Positions 8,320-16,372 of a DNA stretch of 64,000 nt are shown here, piece by piece (position 1 is the first letter of the stretch; every line of letters starts with the position of its first letter). The notes beneath the pieces are model-generated. The model did not search any database, was not told the origin of the DNA, and was given only the letters and a program-made list of their open reading frames with translations. This DNA comes from an uncultured Eubacteriales bacterium (GTDB lineage Bacteria > Bacillota > Clostridia > Oscillospirales > Oscillospiraceae): positions 1 through 64,000 of the forward strand of contig UQZR01000005.1 of assembly GCA_900545585.1 (NCBI GenBank), given 5' to 3'. Made by a program: the position numbers and the translations under genes.

Positions 8320-9911
8320 GACGGCGGCTCTTGTGTCTGCTGCTGGCGGCGCTGCTGCTCACCGCCACCGGCTGCGCCAACTGGGAGGAGCCATCCGACC
8401 CGCTGGGCGAGCTGTCGGAGTTTTACGGCGCGGAGAATGAGACGCCGGAGCCGGAGCCTCTGACCACCTTCACCCTGCCCTATTTTGCCGGAGAGAGTCT
8501 GGACCCCGTTACCACCACGGAGATGGTGCAGTCATCGGTGGGGGCCCTGCTGTATGAAAAGCTGTTTGAGCTGGATGAGCACTACGTCCTCCGTCCTCTG
8601 CTGGCGGACAGCTGCGCCTACGATGCGGAGCAGCGGGTCTATACGCTGACACTGCGCAGCGGCGTCACCTTTTCCGACGGCTCTGCCCTGACGGCGCGGG
8701 ACGTGGCGGCCACGCTGGAGCAGGCACGGCAGTCCCAGCGGTACGCCGCGCGGCTGGCGGAGGTGTCCTCCGTCCGCGCACAGGGCGACACCGTCCGCAT
8801 CACCATGAGCACCGATCTGGCCACGCTGGCGTGGCGGCTGGACATCCCCATTGTCAAGGCCGGCACCGAGTCGGATACCGTGCCGGTGGGTACCGGCCCC
8901 TACGTGTTCGCCGCATCGGATAGCGGCGCGTACCTGGAACAAAATCCCAGCTGGTGGCAACAGAAGGCCCTGCCGCTGCGGCGCATTGAGCTGCTGCACT
9001 GCAAGGACCGCGACACCATGCTCTACGCCTTTTCCTCCCGCGAGGTCCAGCTGCTGCCGCTGGACCTCACCGGCACCGGTGCGTCCGGCGTGTCCGCCAG
9101 CGGCGACTATACCGACGCCCCCACGTCTGTGATGCAGTTTCTGGGCTTCAACACCCGCCGTGCGCCCTTCAGCGATGCTGCACTGCGGCAGGCGGTCAGC
9201 GCAGCCGCGGACCGTCAGGCTCTGGTGGATTCCTGCCTGCTGGGCCACGGCAGCGCCGCCCAGTTCCCTCTCTCCCCCGCCAGTGAGGAGTACCCCACGG
9301 AGCTGGAGGCGCCGTACAGCATCGCCGCGCTCCAGCAGCTGGCGCAGGAAGAAGCCGGAACCTCAGGCGATGCCGGAAACACCAGTTCTGACAACGCTTC
9401 CGCAGGCATGTATGCCGGGGTATCCGTGACGCTGCTGGTCAACGAGGAAAACTCCTTCAAGGTCAGCGCCGCTCAGGAGATCGCCGCCGCGCTGAGCCGC
9501 TGCGGCCTGACGGTGACGGTGGACAGTGTGCCCTGGGAGACGTACCTCCAGCGGCTGCAGGACGGCAGCTTCGACCTGTATTACGGCGAGTGCCGCCTGA
9601 CGGCGGACTGGGATATTCTGGAGCTTGTCGGCACGGAGGGTTCTCTGAATTACGGCGGCTTTTCCGATGAGGACACCGACGTTCTGCTGGCCGCCTGCCG
9701 CACGGCATCGGAGGGTCAGCGGTCGAAAGCGCTGACGGCGCTGTGGCAGGACCTGCTGGAAAAAATGCCCATCGCCCCCCTGTGCTTCAAGTCCGATTCG
9801 GTGCTGACCACCACCGGACTGGTGGAGGGCCTGACTGCCACGGAAACGGACCCCTTCTTCTCGCTGGAGCAGTGGACCGTCCACCTGGACACCCCCCAAG
9901 TGGCCAAATAA
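8316..9911 (+). CDS. extracellular peptide-binding lipoprotein (SBP family 5)
   Basis: A 531-residue solute-binding protein of the DppA/OppA family. The start MRRRLLCLLL leads a lipoprotein signal ending in TATGC at about residues 16-20, so the mature protein is lipid-anchored outside the membrane. Family features follow: LDPVTTTEMVQSSVGALLYE, SGVTFSDGSALTARDVAATL and VGTGPYVF, then the C-terminal lobe. No permease or ATPase gene is adjacent, so it is an orphan receptor here. A low-complexity Gly/Ser/Asn stretch near residues 345-365 is odd for the family. The ATG overlaps the pgeF stop and has GGAGGTG upstream. Confidence 0.85.
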   Translation: MRRRLLCLLLAALLLTATGCANWEEPSDPLGELSEFYGAENETPEPEPLTTFTLPYFAGESLDPVTTTEMVQSSVGALLYEKLFELDEHYVLRPLLADSCAYDAEQRVYTLTLRSGVTFSDGSALTARDVAATLEQARQSQRYAARLAEVSSVRAQGDTVRITMSTDLATLAWRLDIPIVKAGTESDTVPVGTGPYVFAASDSGAYLEQNPSWWQQKALPLRRIELLHCKDRDTMLYAFSSREVQLLPLDLTGTGASGVSASGDYTDAPTSVMQFLGFNTRRAPFSDAALRQAVSAAADRQALVDSCLLGHGSAAQFPLSPASEEYPTELEAPYSIAALQQLAQEEAGTSGDAGNTSSDNASAGMYAGVSVTLLVNEENSFKVSAAQEIAAALSRCGLTVTVDSVPWETYLQRLQDGSFDLYYGECRLTADWDILELVGTEGSLNYGGFSDEDTDVLLAACRTASEGQRSKALTALWQDLLEKMPIAPLCFKSDSVLTTTGLVEGLTATETDPFFSLEQWTVHLDTPQVAK

Positions 9912-9991
9912 TTTCCGGTTAATTTCCGGTTTTTCTTCCGGATCGGCTTCATGATGAAGACATTGAGAGAACCAGATAAAACACGCTGCGT

Positions 9992-10027
9992 AAAAGGCAC
10001 GCCGGTCCTAAAATCGGCGTGCCTTTT
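9992..10027. terminator. bidirectional terminator between the SBP gene and lexA
   Basis: AAAAGGCACGCCG (9992-10004) pairs perfectly with CGGCGTGCCTTTT (10015-10027), and A and T runs on the two sides allow termination on both strands. The rest of 9912-10165 holds further GC-rich imperfect hairpins (10048-10074 and 10110-10136) but no gene. Two direct copies of AATTTCCGGTT lie just after the SBP stop (9912-9931). Confidence 0.75.
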
Positions 10028-10165
10028 CTATTCAATCAGACATATGCGCGGCGGCGCAAAGCTGCGCCGCGCTGCGAAAGGGCGCTGCCGACGGGTGACA
10101 GATACGCACAGCGGCGCGGAAGGACGCCGCGCTGTGTGGAATGACGATGGCACCCGTGCAGCGGA

Positions 10166-10816
10166 TCAGTACTGGCGGACCACGGCGGTCACTTTACCCA
10201 GAATGACGGCATCACGGCCGTCGATGGGGCTGTATGCGTCGTTCTCCGGCAGGAGCCAGACCTGTCCGTTACGGCGGCTGAGCCGCTTCACTGTGGCCTC
10301 CTCCCCCAGCAGGGCCACCACGATCTCGCCGTTATGGGCCTCCGGCTGCTGATGCACCACCACCAGATCACCGGGCAGGATGCCGGCATTCAGCATGGAC
10401 TCACCCCGCACCCGCAGGGCAAAATACTCCCCCTCCCGTCCGTTGGTGTCGAAGGTCAGGTAGTCCTCGATGCACTCCTGAGCCAGGATGGGTGCGCCGG
10501 CGGCCACCGTGCCCACGATGGGGACGCGGCCCACGGGCATCTCCGGCTCCGCAGGGGCAGAGTGGGACGCAGACGCAGTCGGTGCGGCGGGCGCTGCGCC
10601 CTCCAGCGGCGTCAGCGTCAGGGCGCGGCCCTTGCCGGCCCCCTTGGTCAGGACGCCCATCTCCTCCATATGCTTCAAATGAAAGTGTACCGTGGACGGT
10701 GAGCGCAGGCCCACCGCCTCCCCGATCTCGCGGACGGAGGGCGGATAGCCCTGCTGCCGCGTGGTCTCGGCGATATAGTCGTAGATCTTCTGCTGCATTT
10801 TAGTCAGCTTCGCCAT
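10166..10816 (-). CDS. lexA: SOS repressor LexA
   Basis: A 216-residue LexA. The N-terminal winged helix-turn-helix spans residues 1-65 (PPSVREIGEAVGLRSPSTVHFHL). A linker of about 25 residues rich in Ala, Pro and Ser follows, longer than usual. The peptidase domain has cleavage site A106-G107 in VAAGAP, nucleophile S140 in RGESM and K177 in ATVKRL. RecA-stimulated self-cleavage lifts repression of DNA-repair genes. A LexA-type box overlaps its own -35, which indicates autoregulation. Confidence 0.95.
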   Translation of the reverse strand: MAKLTKMQQKIYDYIAETTRQQGYPPSVREIGEAVGLRSPSTVHFHLKHMEEMGVLTKGAGKGRALTLTPLEGAAPAAPTASASHSAPAEPEMPVGRVPIVGTVAAGAPILAQECIEDYLTFDTNGREGEYFALRVRGESMLNAGILPGDLVVVHQQPEAHNGEIVVALLGEEATVKRLSRRNGQVWLLPENDAYSPIDGRDAVILGKVTAVVRQY

Positions 10817-10858
10817 GTGGATACCCCTTTCTCCGCGACGGCTGATAGTTGTAAATAT

Positions 10859-10896
10859 AGTGTACCACAGGTTTTTGCGGATTGCAACATTTGTTC
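10859..10896 (-). promoter_or_regulatory. lexA promoter with overlapping SOS box
   Basis: On the minus strand, TTGCAA (10882-10887) is 17 bases from TACACT (10859-10864). GAACAAATGTTG (10885-10896) matches the Firmicute LexA box GAAC-N4-GTTC at all but the last base, and its final TTG is also the start of the -35. Confidence 0.75.
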
Positions 10897-10940
10897 TATC
10901 ATTTTTTCGGTAAAATGGAGAAAAAATCTGCCGTCACCCC

Positions 10941-10969
10941 TTGCATTGGCGGTTGTATTATGGTAAAAT
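10941..10969 (+). promoter_or_regulatory. sigma-A promoter of secG
   Basis: TTGCAT (10941-10946), a 17-base spacer, TAAAAT (10964-10969), 58 bases before the secG ATG. Confidence 0.7.
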
Positions 10970-11026
10970 CGTTTGTACTGTGAATTATGTGCCCTGCGGC
11001 ACGGAATAGATGTGGAGGTTCCCGTT

Positions 11027-11269
11027 ATGCTGATTTTCGTTACCATTCTGCAGCTGCTGGCTGCTTTGATCCTGATCGCCATCGTGCTGTTCCAGTCCGG
11101 TAAGAGCCAGGGCCTGTCCGGCGCTATCGGCGGCATCGCCGACAGCTACATGGCCAAGTCCAAGGCCAAGAGCATCGACGCCAAGCTGGCTAAGGCCACC
11201 AAGTGGGTGGGCGCCATCTTCGTCGTGCTGACGCTGGTCATCAACTGTATGCTGGCCGCCGCTGCGTAA
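11027..11269 (+). CDS. secG: preprotein translocase subunit SecG
   Basis: An 80-residue membrane protein with two hydrophobic segments (about residues 2-20 and 58-78) joined by the SecG loop VLFQSGKSQGLSGAIGG. It is the small accessory subunit of the SecYEG channel. The start MLIFVTIL at 11027 follows TGGAGG with about 10 bases of spacing; longer in-frame starts would run through this ribosome site. It has its own promoter and terminator, so it is a single-gene unit. Confidence 0.93.
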   Translation: MLIFVTILQLLAALILIAIVLFQSGKSQGLSGAIGGIADSYMAKSKAKSIDAKLAKATKWVGAIFVVLTLVINCMLAAAA

Positions 11270-11286
11270 GGCTAAAGTGAATCAAA

Positions 11287-11322
11287 CCCTCCCGAGGCTG
11301 TCGCTTCGGGAGGGTTTTTTAT
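11287..11322 (+). terminator. secG terminator
   Basis: CCCTCCCGA (11287-11295) pairs with TCGGGAGGG (11306-11314) and is followed by TTTTTTATTTT. The tail enters the end of the convergent deacetylase gene. Confidence 0.85.
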
Positions 11323-12071
11323 TTTACACTGTGGTAGGTGACACCGGACTCCGGCGTGACCCCCTTCAGGGCCAGCAGCTCCGACACGGTGACGAACACG
11401 TAACCCTGCTCCTGCAGGTGGGGCACGGCGCGGAGCACCGCATCCACCGTGTTCTGGTAGCGGTCGTGGAGAAGCACAATGTCGCCGTCGGACACCTGAC
11501 GGTAGATGATATCCAGGATCTTATCGGCATCCTTGCTCTTCCAGTCCTCGGTGTCCACCGACCAGTTCACCAGCGGCACGGATAGGGCGGCCGCCTCCCG
11601 GTCGGTACACAGGCCGTAGGGCGGGCGCACCCAGTAGTCCCCCTTCCCCAGCAGCCGGCGCAGCAGGTCGTCGTTTTTTTGCAGGTCGGCCAGTGCCTGC
11701 GCGCAGGTCAGGCTGTCCATCTGTGGGTGGTCGTAGGAATGGTTTCCCACCTGATGCCCCTCGGCGGCGATACGCCGGACGATGTCCGGATCCTTCACCG
11801 TCTGGCAGCCCACCACGAAGAAGGTGGCACGGGCGCCGTATTCCGCCAGACCGTCCAGCAGGCGGGGCGTGCAGCGGGGCGAGGGGCCATCGTCAAAGGT
11901 GAGGGCCACGTATTTTGGGGCGCTGGGGTCGGCATCCGTCGGGGTATCCGCAGAGACGGCAGGGGTCACCGCGTGAGGCACGGCGGGATCGTAGGAGCTG
12001 GGGACGGTGCAGGCAGGCAGCAGGATCACTGCGGCCCATGCGGCCAGCGCGGTGCGGAGGAGCTTCTTCAT
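11319..12071 (-). CDS. polysaccharide deacetylase lipoprotein (NodB family)
   Basis: A 250-residue carbohydrate esterase family 4 protein. A lipoprotein signal ends at LPAC (C21), giving an extracytoplasmic enzyme on the membrane. NodB motifs are intact: TFDDGP (D60-D61), the metal pair H111/H115 in GNHSYDHP, RPPYG near 148, and a C-terminal DIVLLHD. It most likely removes acetyl groups from peptidoglycan N-acetylglucosamine or a related polymer, as PgdA does. The start ATG at 12069-12071 has only a weak ribosome site, and a TTG immediately upstream is an alternative. It lies 62 bases after the zinc-ribbon gene and may share its transcript. Confidence 0.87.
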   Translation of the reverse strand: MKKLLRTALAAWAAVILLPACTVPSSYDPAVPHAVTPAVSADTPTDADPSAPKYVALTFDDGPSPRCTPRLLDGLAEYGARATFFVVGCQTVKDPDIVRRIAAEGHQVGNHSYDHPQMDSLTCAQALADLQKNDDLLRRLLGKGDYWVRPPYGLCTDREAAALSVPLVNWSVDTEDWKSKDADKILDIIYRQVSDGDIVLLHDRYQNTVDAVLRAVPHLQEQGYVFVTVSELLALKGVTPESGVTYHSVK

Positions 12072-12133
12072 CAAATCACCGGTGGCAGTATATGCGCGGG
12101 GTGGGGCTGGGTATGACGGGGCGGCTGCGGCGG

Positions 12134-12967
12134 TTACTGTACGTAGCCGGTCAGGTCCACGACTACCTCGTCGCCGGTGAACACCATACTGCCGTCCTGC
12201 TCCTCCAGCACGTTGAACTCCAGCGTCCATTGGGCCGCGTCCTCGAGGCCGGTCATGTCGTCGCGGTCGTAGGTATAGGTGGTGCCGGAATCCCAATCCG
12301 TGATCTCGTCGGGAGATGCAAGATCCACGAAATAGCCGTCGCTGTCGTAGGCCACCAGATAGGGTGGGTAATAGGTGTCGGGCTCCAGACCCTCCACGGT
12401 GATTATAATGCGCTGGCCGCTGGTCCCCACCTCAGTGACTGTGCCGGTCTGGCCCATCAGCTCAAAGGCACAGCCAAACCGGTAGGTATCGGTGGGGTCG
12501 GTGATCTCTGTGGCGGGTTCGACAGACCAGCCGGGCTCTGGCTCGGAGGTGTAGCTGAGGTGGGTCTGGCAGGAGCCTATCAGCGAAATGAGGACGCTGA
12601 CGGCCGCGACGATCAGGACCACTGCCCTTCCGCGGCTCTGTGCATTCATACCGCTCACATGGTTTACGGCGCGGTTGACGCTGTTCTTGGTGTTCTCCCA
12701 CTCCTGTGCGCGGGCGCTGCCGGACCCGGTGTGGCCGGCTTTCTCACGGGAGCCGCGGCGGGTCTGATCCTCATAGCAGGTCTTTTCTTCATAGCAGACC
12801 TTGCCGCGGCGGGGCGGGATGGACTGGTCCTCCACGAAGTGGACGGTGCCATCGGGGTCCACCCGCTCGCGGTGGGGCGGACGGTTATAGGCGCCGCACT
12901 TGGGGCACATGTCCTGTTTGTTGTAATCGTATATGCGGCCGCAGGACCGGCAGCGGATGGTTGCCAT
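12134..12967 (-). CDS. zinc-ribbon single-pass membrane protein of unknown function
   Basis: A 277-residue protein with an N-terminal zinc ribbon (CRSCG...CPKCG, residues 6-24), a charged linker with two CYE repeats (residues 58-67), one membrane helix at about 113-131 (AVVLIVAAVSVLISLIG), and an extracytoplasmic part of about 145 residues rich in acidic and aromatic residues. The fold of the outer part was not recognised. The plan of cytoplasmic zinc ribbon, helix and outer domain recurs in the gene at 40643-41569. The ATG at 12967 follows AGGGAGGG. Confidence 0.65.
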   Translation of the reverse strand: MATIRCRSCGRIYDYNKQDMCPKCGAYNRPPHRERVDPDGTVHFVEDQSIPPRRGKVCYEEKTCYEDQTRRGSREKAGHTGSGSARAQEWENTKNSVNRAVNHVSGMNAQSRGRAVVLIVAAVSVLISLIGSCQTHLSYTSEPEPGWSVEPATEITDPTDTYRFGCAFELMGQTGTVTEVGTSGQRIIITVEGLEPDTYYPPYLVAYDSDGYFVDLASPDEITDWDSGTTYTYDRDDMTGLEDAAQWTLEFNVLEEQDGSMVFTGDEVVVDLTGYVQ

Positions 12968-13000
12968 GGCAAGCCCTCCCTTTCTCCGTTTTTCAGCCCT

Positions 13001-13030
13001 ATTATACAGGCAGATAGGGGTATTTGTCCA
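13001..13030 (-). promoter_or_regulatory. promoter of the zinc-ribbon membrane protein
   Basis: On the minus strand, TGGACA (13025-13030) is 18 bases from TATAAT (13001-13006), which lies 33 bases before the ATG. Confidence 0.65.
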
Positions 13031-13033
13031 TCA

Positions 13034-13075
13034 ACTTCAGGTTGCGCGGGCAAATTTTCCGGCGCAACCTGAAGT
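13034..13075. repeat. perfect 14-bp inverted repeat beside a promoter
   Basis: ACTTCAGGTTGCGC (13034-13047) and GCGCAACCTGAAGT (13062-13075) are exact inverted copies around a 14-base centre. The repeat ends 4 bases upstream of the -35 of the zinc-ribbon gene. There is no T-run on either side, so a regulatory site is as likely as a transcript end. Confidence 0.6.
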
Positions 13076-13084
13076 GGCGGCGCG

Positions 13085-13131
13085 AAAAAACGCCCTTTCC
13101 CATAGCCGAGGCCATGGGAAAGGGCGTTTTT
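13085..13131. terminator. terminator of the S10-spc-alpha cluster
   Basis: AAAAAACGCCCTTTCCCAT (13085-13103) pairs with ATGGGAAAGGGCGTTTTT (13114-13131). On the minus strand it ends rplQ transcription with a T-run; it would also work on the plus strand. Confidence 0.85.
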
Positions 13132-13147
13132 GCAGTTTAGACTTCGC

Positions 13148-13492
13148 TTATTTCACCAGCTCGATGACAGCGGTCTCCGCAGCGTCACCGCGGCGGATGC
13201 CGGTGCGAATGATGCGGGTGTAGCCGCCGTTGCGTTCTGCGTAGCTGGGAGCCAGCTCCTTGAACAGCTTGTTGGCCACGTCTTCGCGGGTGATGAAGCT
13301 CAGCGCCTGACGGTAAGCAGCCAGATCGCCCTTCTTGCCGAGGGTGATCATCTTCTCGGCCATGGGCTTGATCTCCTTGGCACGGGTGATGGTAGTCTCC
13401 ATACGGCCCTTGTCCAGGAAATCGGTGACCTGCTGACGGAGCATCGCCATACGCTGATCGGTAGTCTTACCGAGCTTACGAGTTCCGGGCAT
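13148..13492 (-). CDS. rplQ: 50S ribosomal protein L17
   Basis: A 114-residue L17, the last gene of the ribosomal cluster. The N-terminal LGKTTDQRMAMLRQ and the C-terminal NGGYTRIIRTGIRRGDAAE are the family signatures. L17 lies near the peptide exit tunnel. The start at 13492 follows AGGAGG; it lies 45 bases after rpoA and just before the cluster terminator. Confidence 0.95.
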   Translation of the reverse strand: MPGTRKLGKTTDQRMAMLRQQVTDFLDKGRMETTITRAKEIKPMAEKMITLGKKGDLAAYRQALSFITREDVANKLFKELAPSYAERNGGYTRIIRTGIRRGDAAETAVIELVK

Positions 13493-13537
13493 TTCTGTTT
13501 CCTCCTTGTCAGGATATGCGCGAGAAGCGCAGATCAG

Positions 13538-14491
13538 TTAGTTGTTGTCCTCGCTGGCCAGGGACAAACCCATCATGGCCAGCTTGTTGATAACTTCCTC
13601 CAGGGACTTGCGTCCCAGATTGCGGACCTTCATCATCTCGTCCTCGGTCTTGGAGATCAAGTCCTCGACGGTGTTGATGTTGGCGCGCTTGAGGCAGTTG
13701 AAGCTGCGGACGGACAGATCCAGCTCCTCGATGGTCAGTTCCAGCATCTTGTCCTTAGAATCAGCGGCCTTTTCCACCACGGTGGACTTGTCGCCCAGCG
13801 TGTCGGACAGGTCAGTGAACAGGGCAAAGTGGTCACACAGGATCTTGGCGCCCAGAGACACCGCATCACGGGCCGTGATGGTGGTGTCCGTCCAGACCTC
13901 CAGCGTCAGCTTATCGTAGTCGCTGGAGGCGCCGACACGGGTGCTCTCCACAGTGTAGTTGACCTTGTAGACGGGGGTGTAGATGCTGTCGATGGGGATC
14001 ACACCGATCACATTGGGACGGAGCGCCTTGTTGCGGTCCGCGGACACGTAGCCGCGGCCGTGGCTCAGCGTGATCTCCATGCTCAGCGTGGCACCCACGT
14101 CCAGAGTAGCCAGATGAAGCTCGGGGTTCAGAACCTCCACTTCACCGTCGCTCTTGATGTCGCCGGCTGTCACCTCGCAGGGGCCGGTGGCCTCGATAAA
14201 GACCGTTTTGCCGCCCTCGCAGTACAGCTTGGTCAACAGATTCTTCACGTTCAGAACGATCTCCGTCACATCCTCCTTCACACCGGGGATGGTGGAAAAC
14301 TCGTGCTGCACACCGGCGATCTTGATGCTGGTGGCCGCCGTGCCGGGGAGAGACGAGAGCATAATACGCCGCAGCGCATTACCCAGGGTCGTTCCGTAAC
14401 CGCGCTCCAGGGGTTCGATCACATATTTTCCATAGGAAGCGTCGCCGGGTGTTTCGATACACTCGATCTGGGGCTTCTCAATTTCGATCAT
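13538..14491 (-). CDS. rpoA: RNA polymerase alpha subunit
   Basis: A 317-residue alpha subunit. The N-terminal dimerisation domain (about 1-230) includes EPLERGYGTTLGNALRRIMLSSLPG, and the C-terminal domain (about 250-310) includes the helix-hairpin-helix LKRANINTVEDLISK that contacts UP elements and activators. The start MIEIEKP at 14491 is set by GGAGGG upstream; a longer in-frame start would enter the gap after rpsD. It sits between rpsD and rplQ as in other Firmicutes. Confidence 0.97.
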   Translation of the reverse strand: MIEIEKPQIECIETPGDASYGKYVIEPLERGYGTTLGNALRRIMLSSLPGTAATSIKIAGVQHEFSTIPGVKEDVTEIVLNVKNLLTKLYCEGGKTVFIEATGPCEVTAGDIKSDGEVEVLNPELHLATLDVGATLSMEITLSHGRGYVSADRNKALRPNVIGVIPIDSIYTPVYKVNYTVESTRVGASSDYDKLTLEVWTDTTITARDAVSLGAKILCDHFALFTDLSDTLGDKSTVVEKAADSKDKMLELTIEELDLSVRSFNCLKRANINTVEDLISKTEDEMMKVRNLGRKSLEEVINKLAMMGLSLASEDNN

Positions 14492-14520
14492 GCAGTACCC
14501 TCCTTCATTCTTTTGGCGGA

Positions 14521-14577
14521 GCGGCCTGGAGGGCCGCATCCTATTTGGTTCCAGTGCTTCGTGAGGGTTTGAACCCT
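14521..14577. other. two small hairpins in the rpsD-rpoA gap
   Basis: GCGGCC/GGCCGC (14521-14537) and the palindrome AGGGTT-TG-AACCCT (14564-14577) fill most of the 87-base gap. The second ends one base before the rpsD stop. They may tune rpoA translation or mRNA processing. Confidence 0.45.
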
Positions 14578-14578
14578 A

Positions 14579-15181
14579 TTACTTGGAGTACAACTCGACG
14601 ATCAGATGCTCCTCGATGGGCATGTCGATGTCCTCGCGGGCGGGCATGGTGACAACAGTACCCTTCAGGGCGTTCTTGTCACGCTCCAGCCACTTGGGGA
14701 CGTTGACCATGGGCGCATCCTCAGCAGTCAGACGCTTGAAAGCCACGGAAGAGCGGCTGCTCTCCTTGACCTCGATCACATCGCCCACGCGCACTAGGTA
14801 GGAGGGGATGTTGACCTTGTGGCCATTGACAGTGAAATGGGCGTGGTTCACCAGCTGACGGGCCTCACGGCGGGTCATGGCGAAGCCCAGACGGTACACC
14901 ACGTTGTCCAGACGGCGCTCTACCAGGCTCAGCAGGTTCTCGCCGGTCTTGCCGGGCATGGCGGAAGCCTTCTCATAGTAAGCATGGAACTGCTTCTCCA
15001 GAATGCCGTAGACGAACTTGACCTTCTGCTTCTCGTTGAGCTGGATGGCGTACTCGCTCTTCTTCTTTCTCATCTGGCCGCCGGGGTTGCGCTTCGTCTC
15101 CTTCTTGGAGTAACCCATGACGGTAGGAGAAATACCCAGCGCCTTGCAACGCTTGGCGATAGGCTGCATATTCTTAGCCAT
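14579..15181 (-). CDS. rpsD: 30S ribosomal protein S4
   Basis: A 200-residue S4, a primary 16S rRNA-binding assembly protein. The S4 RNA-binding domain runs over RRLDNVVYRLGFAMTRREARQLVNHAHFTVNG. The N-terminus lacks the zinc-binding cysteines found in some S4 proteins (a C- form): the only cysteine there is C13 of RCKALG. It lies 25 bases after rpsK. Confidence 0.96.
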   Translation of the reverse strand: MAKNMQPIAKRCKALGISPTVMGYSKKETKRNPGGQMRKKKSEYAIQLNEKQKVKFVYGILEKQFHAYYEKASAMPGKTGENLLSLVERRLDNVVYRLGFAMTRREARQLVNHAHFTVNGHKVNIPSYLVRVGDVIEVKESSRSSVAFKRLTAEDAPMVNVPKWLERDKNALKGTVVTMPAREDIDMPIEEHLIVELYSK

Positions 15182-15206
15182 GATTTATTAATCCTCCTTC
15201 TTCCGA

Positions 15207-15611
15207 TTACACGCGACGACGCTTGGGGGGGCGGCATCCGTTGTGGGGGATGGGGGTGACGTCCTTGATCATCGTCACTTCCAGACCCACCGCCTGCAGG
15301 GCGCGGATGGCGGCCTCACGGCCCTGACCAGGGCCCTTCACGAAGACCTCCACGGTCTTCAGACCGTGCTCCATCGCTGCCTTGGCCGCAGTCTCAGCTG
15401 CGCTCTGGGCGGCGAAGGGAGTGGACTTCTTGCTGCCGCGGAAACCCAGACCACCGGAGGAGGCCCAGGACAGAGCGTTGCCCTGAGCATCGGTGACGGT
15501 CACCATGGTGTTGTTGAAGGAAGAACGGATATGGACCTGACCCTTCTCGACGTTCTTCTTTTCACGACGACGGCGAATGACCTTCTTGCCTTTTACATTG
15601 TTAGCTGCCAT
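15207..15611 (-). CDS. rpsK: 30S ribosomal protein S11
   Basis: A 134-residue S11 of the 30S platform. Signatures include HIRSSFNNTMVTVTD, FVKGPGQGREAAIRAL and the basic end PHNGCRPPKRRRV. It follows rpsM after 18 bases and has an AGGAGG site. Confidence 0.97.
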   Translation of the reverse strand: MAANNVKGKKVIRRRREKKNVEKGQVHIRSSFNNTMVTVTDAQGNALSWASSGGLGFRGSKKSTPFAAQSAAETAAKAAMEHGLKTVEVFVKGPGQGREAAIRALQAVGLEVTMIKDVTPIPHNGCRPPKRRRV

Positions 15612-15629
15612 GATCTATTCCTCCTTCCT

Positions 15630-15998
15630 TTACTTCTTCTTGTTAGCGATAGTCTTCTTGGGGCCTTTGCGAGTGCGTGCGTTGGTCTTGCTGCGCTGAC
15701 CGCGAACGGGCAGGCCACGACGGTGGCGCATGCCGCGATAGCAGCCGATTTCAGTCAGACGCTTGATGTCAAGCGCCACTTGACGACGCAGATCACCCTC
15801 GACCACATAGGACTGGTCAATGGCCTCACGCAGCTTCGCTTCGTCGGCCTCGGTCAGATCCTTTACGCGAGTGTCGGGGTTGATGCCTGTCTGCGCAAGG
15901 ATGTCCTGCGCACTTTTTCTTCCAATACCATAGATATAAGTCAAACCGATCTCGATTCGCTTATCCTTGGGCAGGTCAATACCGGCAATACGTGCCAT
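15630..15998 (-). CDS. rpsM: 30S ribosomal protein S13
   Basis: A 122-residue S13 of the 30S head, which bridges to the large subunit and contacts P-site tRNA. MARIAGIDLPKDKRIEIGLTYI-type N-terminus, CYRGMRHRRGLPVRGQRSKTNART signature block and a Lys-rich tail are present. It lies 25 bases after rpmJ. Confidence 0.97.
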   Translation of the reverse strand: MARIAGIDLPKDKRIEIGLTYIYGIGRKSAQDILAQTGINPDTRVKDLTEADEAKLREAIDQSYVVEGDLRRQVALDIKRLTEIGCYRGMRHRRGLPVRGQRSKTNARTRKGPKKTIANKKK

Positions 15999-16023
15999 AA
16001 CTTAGAGCACCTCCACTTTCTAC

Positions 16024-16137
16024 TTAGCCCTGTCTCTGCTTATGCTTGGGATTCTCGCAAATCACCATTACGCGGCCTTTGCGGCGGATCACTTTGCACT
16101 TCTCGCACATGGGCTTCACGGACGGTCTTACTTTCAT
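16024..16137 (-). CDS. rpmJ: 50S ribosomal protein L36
   Basis: A 37-residue protein read directly from the sequence: MKVRPSVKPMCEKCKVIRRK, then GRVMVICENPKHKQRQG. The zinc-ribbon residues C11, C14, C27 and H32 are present (C+ form). The ATG is at 16135-16137 and the TAA at 16024-16026. It sits between infA and rpsM, its standard place. Confidence 0.95.
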   Translation of the reverse strand: MKVRPSVKPMCEKCKVIRRKGRVMVICENPKHKQRQG

Positions 16138-16150
16138 TTTGATAAACCTC

Positions 16151-16369
16151 CTACTTACTGCGCCAGGTAATCCGGCCACGGGTCAGATCGTAAGGGGACA
16201 TTTCCACTGTCACCTTGTCGCCGGGCAGAATCCTGATGAAATTCATTCTGAGCTTTCCGGAAATATGCGCTAATATCGTGTGTCCATTTCCAATGTCAAC
16301 TTGGAATGTGGTGTTGGGCAGGGACTCGACGACCACGCCCTCGACTTCGATCATATCGGATTTTGCCAA
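16151..16369 (-). CDS. infA: translation initiation factor IF-1
   Basis: A 72-residue S1-like OB-fold protein that binds the ribosomal A site during initiation. The family core VVVESLPNTTFQVDIGNGHTILAHISGKLR and the end DLTRGRITWRSK are intact. The start is TTG at 16367-16369, preceded by AGGAGGG inside the end of the KOW gene, so translation is coupled. A TTG start is unusual for this highly expressed gene. Confidence 0.95.
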   Translation of the reverse strand: MAKSDMIEVEGVVVESLPNTTFQVDIGNGHTILAHISGKLRMNFIRILPGDKVTVEMSPYDLTRGRITWRSK

Positions 16370-16372
16370 GTG

